DNA from: G963668435 sp963668435
Lineage (GTDB): Bacteria; Latescibacterota; Latescibacteria; Latescibacterales; Latescibacteraceae
NCBI GenBank assembly: GCA_963668435.2
Contig: CAXXSC010000003.1
Location: 124,001-188,000 of the forward strand
Length of the DNA stretch: 64,000 nucleotides
Direction of reading: 5' to 3'
The notes under the pieces are model-generated. The model searched no databases. It was given only the letters and a program-made list of their open reading frames with translations, and was not told the DNA's origin. Within the stretch, counting starts at the first letter, position 1. Each line of letters begins with the position of its first letter. The position numbers and the translations under genes were made by a program. Shown here piece by piece: positions 57,712 to 64,000 of the stretch.

Positions 57712-59097
57712 ATGCTTTTAGGTCCTTTGACACAGCGGGTTAAAAAAATCCATCACCTCGGTATCGGCGGTGCGGGAATGAGCGGTATTGCGGAATTCCT
57801 CCTCAACGAAGGATTCACCGTTTCCGGTTCCGATATGCGCCAGACCGAAGTTACCGACCGTCTCGCCTCTCTCGGCGCCGATATCAATATCGGACATAAG
57901 GCCGAAAATGTTGCGAACTGCGACGTGGTGGTGTACTCCTCGGCGGTCAAAGAGGACAATGTCGAAATCATCGCCGCCCGGGAGCGGAAAATCCCTGTGA
58001 TCAAACGTCCCGAAATGCTGGCCGAACTTATGCGCATGAAATACGGTATCTGTCTTGCCGGTACCCACGGAAAAACCTCGACAACGACAATGACCGGCCG
58101 GGTGCTGACACTTGGTAACATCGATCCCACGATCATTGTCGGTGGCAAAGTCGAGGATTTCGGCGGCGGGGCAAAAATCGGACGGAGCCATTACCTGGTG
58201 CTCGAGGCCGACGAGTACGACCGTACGTTCCTGAAACTGACGCCTGTTATCGCGACGATAACCAATATCGATGTTGACCATCTCGACTGCTACCGCGATA
58301 TCGACGATATACGCGAGGCTTTCACGACTTTCGCGAACAAGGTGCCGTTTTTTGGTTCGGTGATCTGCTGTATTGACGATGCCGGTGTGCAGAGTATTCT
58401 GCCGGGGATCGAGCGGCGTATAATCACTTACGGCCTTTCCCGTCAGGCAGATGTCCGTGCGCAGAATGTGCGAAGTGAGGGCATGAATACTGTTTTTGAG
58501 GTTGTCGCCTGGGAAGAAGAGCTCGGCGAGGTCAGGCTTTCAGTGCCGGGACTGTACAATGTCCGTAATTCGCTTGCCGCGATAACTATCGGCAGGGAAA
58601 TGGGTGTGCCGTTCGAGGTGATCGTCGAGGCCCTCGCCGCGTACAGGACAGTCAATCGCCGTTTCGAACTGAAAGGCGAGGCGAAAGGCGTCATGGTCAT
58701 CGATGACTACGCGCACCATCCGACCGAGATTAAAGCGGCACTCGACGGCGCTCGTGCCGGTTTTGACAAAAGGATTGTCGCCGTTTTCCAGCCGCATCTT
58801 TATTCAAGGACACGTGATTTTTACCGTGAGTTCGGCAGGGCGTTTCTGAATTCCGATCTCCTTTTTGTGACCGATGTATTTCCTGCGCGTGAAAAGCCGA
58901 TAGAGGGAGTCACCGGCAAGCTCATCGCCGATGCCGCTATTTCAGCCGGGCACCGTAATGTGGTCTATATCGAGAACAAGGAATCGTTGCCGAACGCGCT
59001 GAAAGATGTCGTGAGCGAGGGAGACATGGTTATCACCTGCGGCGCGGGGGACATTCATCGCGCCGGAACGAAACTGCTTGAACTGCTGGCAAAATAA
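57712..59097 (+). CDS. murC: UDP-MurNAc-L-alanine ligase MurC
   Basis: 461 residues. It adds L-Ala to UDP-MurNAc. HHLGIGGAGMSGIAEFLL opens it, the ATP loop is AGTHGKTSTTTMTGRVL, and EADEYDRTFLKLTP, DDYAHHPTEIKAAL and FQPHLYSRTRDF are MurC markers. It is ten bases after murG. murB, which often follows murC, is absent and ftsQ comes next. Confidence 0.97.
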   Translation: MLLGPLTQRVKKIHHLGIGGAGMSGIAEFLLNEGFTVSGSDMRQTEVTDRLASLGADINIGHKAENVANCDVVVYSSAVKEDNVEIIAARERKIPVIKRPEMLAELMRMKYGICLAGTHGKTSTTTMTGRVLTLGNIDPTIIVGGKVEDFGGGAKIGRSHYLVLEADEYDRTFLKLTPVIATITNIDVDHLDCYRDIDDIREAFTTFANKVPFFGSVICCIDDAGVQSILPGIERRIITYGLSRQADVRAQNVRSEGMNTVFEVVAWEEELGEVRLSVPGLYNVRNSLAAITIGREMGVPFEVIVEALAAYRTVNRRFELKGEAKGVMVIDDYAHHPTEIKAALDGARAGFDKRIVAVFQPHLYSRTRDFYREFGRAFLNSDLLFVTDVFPAREKPIEGVTGKLIADAAISAGHRNVVYIENKESLPNALKDVVSEGDMVITCGAGDIHRAGTKLLELLAK

Positions 59098-59125
59098 CTG
59101 AAACAGGATACGGGATCACAGCACT

Positions 59126-59977
59126 ATGGGTTTGATACGAAAAAAAAGCGCAACGAAAAAAACGTCAGCGAAACGGACGCAGAAAAAGACCGCCGCTCCA
59201 AACCGGCGACGGGCCTCGACTTCAGCAGTCAAGAAGGGTAAAGGCCGTTTTTCGGGAAGAGGCCGCTATCTTATTCTGCTCGCCGCCGCTGTTCTGGCGT
59301 ACAAGTTCGCTGTGCAGCCTGCTATTGAGAAGATCAAGGCTAATCCTGTTTTCACTGTCCGCAATGTGACAGTCGAGGGTGTCGATTATATAGATCCCGG
59401 TGAAATCATTGCCACAGCGGCAATTGCCGAGGGAAGCAATATTTTCGACCTTGATTATGCCGGAATTGACAGCGTGTTGGAACGCAGTTTCGCCGCGGAG
59501 GATTTCGTGGTTTACAAACGCCTGCCCGATACTGTCGCCATACGTATCAGGGAACGTCAGCCGGTCGCGGTGCTCAATGTGGGCGAACTCATTGGTGTTG
59601 ATGCCGAAGGTGTGCCGCTGCCGCATATCGGAGCGAATTTTGCGGAATCGCTTCCGGTGATCACCGGTGTCAAGAATGTCAGTTCGCTGGCTGATTCGAC
59701 AACAAGGAACCGTCTGATGACAGGGCTCGACCTCATGAAACGTATATCGAAGGAATCCCCGGCAGTTTACAACAGGATTTCCGAGGTCAATGTCGATTCC
59801 ATGTCGAAGATGGGTATTACGCTTATCGATTCCGGTCTCGAGGTTATAATCGGCAGTGAAGAGTGGGAGCGCAAGATGCCCATTCTGGAAAAAACGATCG
59901 ACAGTATAAATACAGGGCTGGAAAAAGTCAAGGCGGTCGATATTCGTTTCAAAGAGCGTCTCTTCATACGGAAGTGA
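59126..59977 (+). CDS. ftsQ: Cell division protein FtsQ
   Basis: 283 residues. The cytoplasmic N-terminus (1-47) is unusually long and basic (Lys/Arg/Thr-rich, for example RKKSATKKTSAKRTQKKTAA). One membrane helix (YLILLAAAVLAYKFAVQPAI, about 48-67) and a POTRA domain (FTVRNVTVEGVDYIDPGEII, about 75-145) follow, then the beta domain with VAIRIRERQPVAVLNV. It joins FtsL and other divisome proteins in the periplasm. It is between murC and ftsA as in most clusters. Confidence 0.9.
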   Translation: MGLIRKKSATKKTSAKRTQKKTAAPNRRRASTSAVKKGKGRFSGRGRYLILLAAAVLAYKFAVQPAIEKIKANPVFTVRNVTVEGVDYIDPGEIIATAAIAEGSNIFDLDYAGIDSVLERSFAAEDFVVYKRLPDTVAIRIRERQPVAVLNVGELIGVDAEGVPLPHIGANFAESLPVITGVKNVSSLADSTTRNRLMTGLDLMKRISKESPAVYNRISEVNVDSMSKMGITLIDSGLEVIIGSEEWERKMPILEKTIDSINTGLEKVKAVDIRFKERLFIRK

Positions 59978-60032
59978 ATGCGTTTTAAATGTATAAATCA
60001 ATAGTAGTTATTCCATACTCGGGGGTGAGTAT

Positions 60033-61262
60033 ATGAGTAAAAATGCGATACGGGTCGCGCTGGATATCGGGACGACCAAAATCGCCTGTGTGGTGGCAAG
60101 GATGGAAGGTTCCGCGCCGCCGACGGTCGTCGGAGTGGGTGTAAGCCCATGCGAGGGCCTCAGGCGAGGTGTCGTCGTTGATCTCGAGAAGACGGTAAAC
60201 GCGATCAACGAGGCGGTGTCGAAGGCCGAACAGATGGCTGATGTGAATATTAACCAGGCATATATCGGTGTTGCCGGTGACCACATCAAGTCTCTGAACT
60301 CGAAAGGCGTCATAGCTGTTTCCAGCCCGGACCACACGATCACGGAAAAAGACATCACACGGGTCAAGGAGGCCGCACGTGCCATCCGCCTGCCCGACGA
60401 AGTCCAGATCCTGCATGTTATTCCGCAGGAATATATTGTCGACAGTCAGGGCGGGATAAAGAATCCGGTCGATATTTCGGGTGTCAGGCTCGAGGCGGAG
60501 GTTCACATCGTGACCGGCTCGAAGACAGCGATACAGAATATCAGGAAGAGTGTCGAACGTGCGGAAATCGACGTTGTCGATACCGTTCTCCAACCGCTGG
60601 CGAGCTCATTGTCGGTACTGAGTCCTGATGAACGGCAGCTTGGCTGCGCACTGGTAGACATCGGCGGCGGTACAACAGACATCGCGGTTTTCATCGATGA
60701 TTCCATCAGACATACGGATGTCGTTGGTGTGGGCGGTACCTCGGTGACCTCCGATATTGCAATCGGTCTCAGGACACCGCTCGATCATGCCGAGGATATC
60801 AAGGTCAAATACGGATGCGCACTTCGTTCCATGACCAGTTCCGATGTCCAAATTGAGGTCCAGAGCCCCGGCAAACGCGAAACACGGACCATGTCACAGG
60901 AACTTCTCGGCACGATCATCGAACCGCGAATGGTCGAGATTTTCGACGAGGTTAAAAAGAATCTCGACAAGTACAAACTCAGGAACATGCTTGGCGCCGG
61001 AGTCGTTCTCACTGGCGGCGCATCCATGCTCAAAGGCAGTGCGGAGCTTGCGGAACAGATTCTCGACATGCCTGTCAAGGTCGGGTATCCGAGGGGATTC
61101 ACCGGTCTGACCGACATTATCGAAAACCCGTCATATTCTACCGTGCTCGGCCTGATTCTCTTTGGCGGTAAGGCCGATAAGGATATGGTTATTGACGATC
61201 GGAACACGTCATTGTCATCGACAATGGCCAAGCTTAAAGAATGGTTCTCAGACTTTATTTGA
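60033..61262 (+). CDS. ftsA: Cell division protein FtsA
   Basis: Actin-like membrane anchor of the Z ring, 409 residues. RVALDIGTTKIACVVARMEG is the phosphate-1 motif, LVDIGGGTTDIAVFIDDS is phosphate-2, and GVVLTGGASMLKGSAEL is the adenosine motif. Subdomain 1C (RRGVVVDLEKTVNAINEAV to IPQEYIVDSQGGIKNPVDIS) is present. The C-terminus MAKLKEWFSDFI is a short amphipathic helix for membrane binding. GGGGGTGA precedes the ATG. ftsZ is 48 bases downstream. Confidence 0.97.
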   Translation: MSKNAIRVALDIGTTKIACVVARMEGSAPPTVVGVGVSPCEGLRRGVVVDLEKTVNAINEAVSKAEQMADVNINQAYIGVAGDHIKSLNSKGVIAVSSPDHTITEKDITRVKEAARAIRLPDEVQILHVIPQEYIVDSQGGIKNPVDISGVRLEAEVHIVTGSKTAIQNIRKSVERAEIDVVDTVLQPLASSLSVLSPDERQLGCALVDIGGGTTDIAVFIDDSIRHTDVVGVGGTSVTSDIAIGLRTPLDHAEDIKVKYGCALRSMTSSDVQIEVQSPGKRETRTMSQELLGTIIEPRMVEIFDEVKKNLDKYKLRNMLGAGVVLTGGASMLKGSAELAEQILDMPVKVGYPRGFTGLTDIIENPSYSTVLGLILFGGKADKDMVIDDRNTSLSSTMAKLKEWFSDFI

Positions 61263-61310
61263 TGAAGCTAACTGACTAACATAAACTAAATAGTAACCTT
61301 GGGGGTGACT

Positions 61311-62486
61311 ATGAGCATCGAAATCGATCTTGACAACATTTCTACTGCGAAAATCAAGGTTGTCGGCGTCGGAGGCGGCGGCGGTAACGCGATCAACAGG
61401 ATGATCAACTCGAATCTGAAAGGTGTCGAGTACATTGCTGTCAACACTGACAGTCAGGCGCTCAATGCCAATCAGGCGTCGGAGCGCATCCAGCTCGGCG
61501 CGACCTTGACCAAGGGCCTCGGTGCCGGTTCGAAACCCGAAATCGGCCGTCAGGCCGTCGAGGAAACCCGTGAGAAGATCATGGACTCCCTGAATGGAGC
61601 AGACATGGTGTTCATTACCGCGGGCATGGGCGGCGGCACAGGAACCGGCGCATCGCCCGGCATCGCTGAAATCGCGAAACAGGCGGGAGCCCTGACCGTG
61701 GGTATCGTTACCACACCGTTCAACTTTGAGGGCAAACCCAGGATGACCGATGCCCTGACCGGTATCGAGAACCTGAAAAAAGTCGTTGACACTCTGATCG
61801 TTATTCCGAACCAGAAACTGCTTGCGATGGCCGACAGGAAAGTGCCCTTCAACGAGACTTTCAAAATTGCGGACGATATCCTCCTTCAGGCAACCAAAGG
61901 CATTTCCGACATCATCAACAAGTCCACCATCATCAATGTCGACTTCAAGGATGTCAGCACGGTCATGGAAATGAAGGGTGACGCGCTCATGGGCACCGGT
62001 GTTGCCAAGGGCGAGGATTGCGGCCGTGAGGCTGCCGCGAACGCTATCAACAGCCCTCTGCTCGAGGAAGCCTCCATCAAGGGTTCCAGGGGTGTGCTCT
62101 TTAATATCAGCGGCGGCGCAGGGCTTTCTCTCTGGGATATCGATCAGGCTGCTTCGCTGATCCAGGAAGAGGTCGGTGATGAGGCCCGCATCATTGTCGG
62201 TGCCGGTAACGATGACGAGCTCGAAGATGACGAGATCAAGGTCACGATCATTGCCACCGGTTTCAATACAGTCGAAGAGGTCGCTATTGAAGATGAGGCG
62301 GTTGAGGATGATGATATTGCACGGTTCATTCAGCGCAGCGAGCCCGATGCCGATATTCTTAATAAGGTCCATGAGTTTGCCGGCTACCAGTGCAATGAAC
62401 AGGAGCAGCACGTTATTAAGGACGGTTTCTTTTCAACCCAGGAACAGGACCGCAGGCCGGCATTTGTCCGTCATGCGCTCGATTGA
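61311..62486 (+). CDS. ftsZ: Cell division GTPase FtsZ
   Basis: Tubulin-like GTPase that forms the Z ring, 391 residues from the ATG at 61311; a TTG at 61299 is disfavoured because GGGGG lies just before the ATG. GVGGGGGNAINRMI opens the GTP site, VNTDSQALN follows, and AGMGGGTGTGASP is the tubulin signature. NFDFKDVSTVM-like NVDFKDVSTVMEMKGDALMG is the T7 loop with its Asp. The C-terminal peptide RRPAFVRHALD is the FtsA-binding tail. It closes the division cluster. Confidence 0.98.
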   Translation: MSIEIDLDNISTAKIKVVGVGGGGGNAINRMINSNLKGVEYIAVNTDSQALNANQASERIQLGATLTKGLGAGSKPEIGRQAVEETREKIMDSLNGADMVFITAGMGGGTGTGASPGIAEIAKQAGALTVGIVTTPFNFEGKPRMTDALTGIENLKKVVDTLIVIPNQKLLAMADRKVPFNETFKIADDILLQATKGISDIINKSTIINVDFKDVSTVMEMKGDALMGTGVAKGEDCGREAAANAINSPLLEEASIKGSRGVLFNISGGAGLSLWDIDQAASLIQEEVGDEARIIVGAGNDDELEDDEIKVTIIATGFNTVEEVAIEDEAVEDDDIARFIQRSEPDADILNKVHEFAGYQCNEQEQHVIKDGFFSTQEQDRRPAFVRHALD

Positions 62487-62536
62487 GACAGGGTAATGTG
62501 TAGAGCTTTCGACGATCTCCGTGCAGGAATGATATC

Positions 62537-64000
62537 ATGAGCGGAGTTGAAAAGGATGGGCAGCATACGATACTGCTCGTATATCCGGACAGCAGGGAAG
62601 CTGCGCTCGGTTCGCCGGGTTTCCGGGAGGTGTTCAGGTCTTTCGAAAGCGATGACAGGTTTCTTTGCGACTGGGCTTGGTATGACAGGAAAAATGGCCT
62701 TGTCGAATGTGAGGATTACAACAGGCGAAGCCGTTATGACTGTATTGCGTTGAGTGTCCCCTATGAGCTTCTCTTTGCAAATGCAGTCGAGGCGCTCATT
62801 GCGCTCAGTATAGAGCCGGAACGCGGGTTGCGCGAGGATGATGCTCCGCTGATAGTTATCGGCGGAGTAGTCCCGACATTGAATCCGTCACCTGCCTCGG
62901 TTATCGCCGACATGGTCTTCACGGGAGAAGCAGAAGAAAAAGCCGCTGACGCGGTAAGCCGTCAAATCAGTAAAACGGGGGCGGCCAATAAACTCACCCC
63001 CATGTCAGGTGTTACCGCACCTGAGAACCAATTGGCCGCCCCTCGTTTTTATATTCCCGCCGAGTGTATTGATTCCTCACTTATGATAAGTTTTGACAAT
63101 CCTTCGGGTTCGGCCTTCAGCGGCGCCGGGCTGGTCGAGATCGGACGTGGCTGCTCGCGGGCCTGCAGATTCTGCGCCGCCGGTCATATTTACCTTCCGG
63201 TGAGGCACAGATCAGTTGATGCAATCCTTAAGGATGTGGACTCGTTCAATGGCCGGGCCGATCGTATCGGCCTTGTCGGCTCCTCCATATCTGATCACAG
63301 GGAGCTTCCCGCAATACTCTCCGGTATACTCGATCGAGGTTTCGGGCTGACCACCTCGTCGTTCAGGGCGGACATGCTGACAGAGGAACTTGTCGAGCTT
63401 CTTGTGCGCGGCGGACTCAAGACGCTGACTATCGCGCCCGAGGGCGGCAGTGAGCGCATGCGTAATATCATGAACAAGAATCTGAGTGAGGGGGCTATCC
63501 TCAAGGCGGCTTACAATGCCGCAAAAGGCGGAATCAGTACGCTCCGCCTGTACTTTATTGTTGGAATGCCGTGGGAAAACGAGGAGGATATTTCTGCCAT
63601 AACTGCTCTCTGTGACAGGATTGCAGAAACAGTTAAACCTTACAATGCCAGGATTACCGTCTCGCTCAATCCCTTCATTCCGAAAGCGCAGACACCATTC
63701 CAGTGGTGCCCGATGGCGAGTGATAAGTATCTGGAAACCGTTTACCGCAAACTGAAAAAGGCGTTTCTCAAACGGAAAGGCATATCGCTGAAAATGTTAA
63801 GTATACGGACTGCGCAGCGCGAGGCGGTGATCGGCCTTGGCGGTGAGGAGGTTGGAATGGCGATAATCGAAAATGCCCGTGATTCAGTCCCCTGGAAAAA
63901 AGCCCTCAAAAACAATAATGTCGATATTGACCGCCTGCTCTATTGTTTCAAAGAGCGCGATGCCCGATTTCCCTGGAACAGCCCGTCGGCAGATAAAAGA
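62537..64000 (+). CDS. Radical SAM protein with B12-binding-like N-terminus, partial
   Basis: The frame is open from an ATG at 62537 to the right edge (488 codons visible, C-terminus missing). AGGA lies eight bases upstream. Residues 1-140 form a cobalamin-binding-like Rossmann domain (ILLVYPDSREAALGSPGF, PLIVIGGVVPTLNP) without the classical DxHxxG His motif. Residues 145-171 are encoded by a nested inverted repeat. The radical SAM core has GRGCSRACRFCAAG (Cys206, Cys210, Cys213) and APEGGSERMRNIMNK, LRLYFIVGMPWENEED. Proteins of this type include uncharacterised TIGR03960-like members. It may modify RNA, protein or a small molecule; substrate unknown. It lies 50 bases after ftsZ and may be co-transcribed. 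Confidence 0.85.
   Translation, partial: MSGVEKDGQHTILLVYPDSREAALGSPGFREVFRSFESDDRFLCDWAWYDRKNGLVECEDYNRRSRYDCIALSVPYELLFANAVEALIALSIEPERGLREDDAPLIVIGGVVPTLNPSPASVIADMVFTGEAEEKAADAVSRQISKTGAANKLTPMSGVTAPENQLAAPRFYIPAECIDSSLMISFDNPSGSAFSGAGLVEIGRGCSRACRFCAAGHIYLPVRHRSVDAILKDVDSFNGRADRIGLVGSSISDHRELPAILSGILDRGFGLTTSSFRADMLTEELVELLVRGGLKTLTIAPEGGSERMRNIMNKNLSEGAILKAAYNAAKGGISTLRLYFIVGMPWENEEDISAITALCDRIAETVKPYNARITVSLNPFIPKAQTPFQWCPMASDKYLETVYRKLKKAFLKRKGISLKMLSIRTAQREAVIGLGGEEVGMAIIENARDSVPWKKALKNNNVDIDRLLYCFKERDARFPWNSPSADKR
62972..63049 (+). repeat. Nested inverted repeat inside the radical SAM gene
   Basis: Outer arms AAAACGGGGGCGGCCAAT (62972-62989) and ATTGGCCGCCCCTCGTTTT (63031-63049) are complementary with one extra base. 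Inner arms TCAGGTG (63005-63011) and CACCTGA (63018-63024) are perfect. The whole is 78 bases, 26 codons, with no in-frame stop. A T5 run ends the right arm. Confidence 0.85.

Overview
The window comes from a Gram-negative bacterium of moderate GC content. It encodes an outer-membrane barrel protein, several lipoproteins and Sec signal peptides, and a MurE with the DNPR signature of meso-diaminopimelate peptidoglycan. Gene content (livKHMGF, iorAB, three paaK copies, GroEL with a GGM tail, a division cluster without murD) fits an anaerobic or facultative amino-acid degrader, perhaps of an FCB-type or other uncultured lineage. No rRNA or tRNA is present, so I do not name a phylum.

Layout. 1-4.6 kb (minus): a DtxR-family regulator, feoA, feoB and a membrane spermidine-synthase-like protein that runs off the left edge. 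A DtxR-like operator lies just downstream of the regulator's promoter, which suggests autoregulated ferrous iron uptake. 4.7-7.3 kb (minus): an orphan sensor histidine kinase and an outer-membrane porin-like protein. 7.3-19.8 kb (minus): one co-directional run, livK-livH-livM-livG-livF-paaK-glgC-iorA-iorB-paaK-ACT, apparently led by a good promoter before livK. With a PLP aminotransferase at 24 kb and a third paaK at 25-26 kb, it reads as uptake of branched or aromatic amino acids, transamination to 2-oxoacids, ferredoxin-linked oxidative decarboxylation to arylacetyl-CoA, and interconversion of arylacetates and their CoA esters.

20-34.6 kb is a mixed accessory region. It holds a GH38 alpha-mannosidase, the aminotransferase, paaK, gmd (GDP-mannose 4,6-dehydratase), a BASS-family transporter, a 48-residue CxxC protein, a secreted metallophosphoesterase, a secreted protein of unknown function, and an AT-rich two-gene unit (CsgG/LpoB-like plus PEGA protein, then a lipoprotein with an FGE-sulfatase-like domain). 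34.7-41.6 kb (minus) is a chaperone block transcribed clpB, dnaK, groES, groEL, with a CIRCE operator before groES.

42-64 kb (plus) is housekeeping envelope and division biology: PHP phosphoesterase, uppS, cdsA, dxr, rseP, then the division and cell wall cluster mraZ-rsmH-ftsL-ftsI(PASTA)-murE-murF-mraY-ftsW-murG-murC-ftsQ-ftsA-ftsZ, and a radical SAM gene cut by the right edge. Five TGG-type repeats at about 10-base intervals overlap the mraZ promoter, as expected for MraZ autoregulation. murD, murB and ddl are missing from their usual places. The most unexplained structures are the 78-base nested inverted repeat inside the radical SAM gene and the AT-rich secreted two-gene unit.
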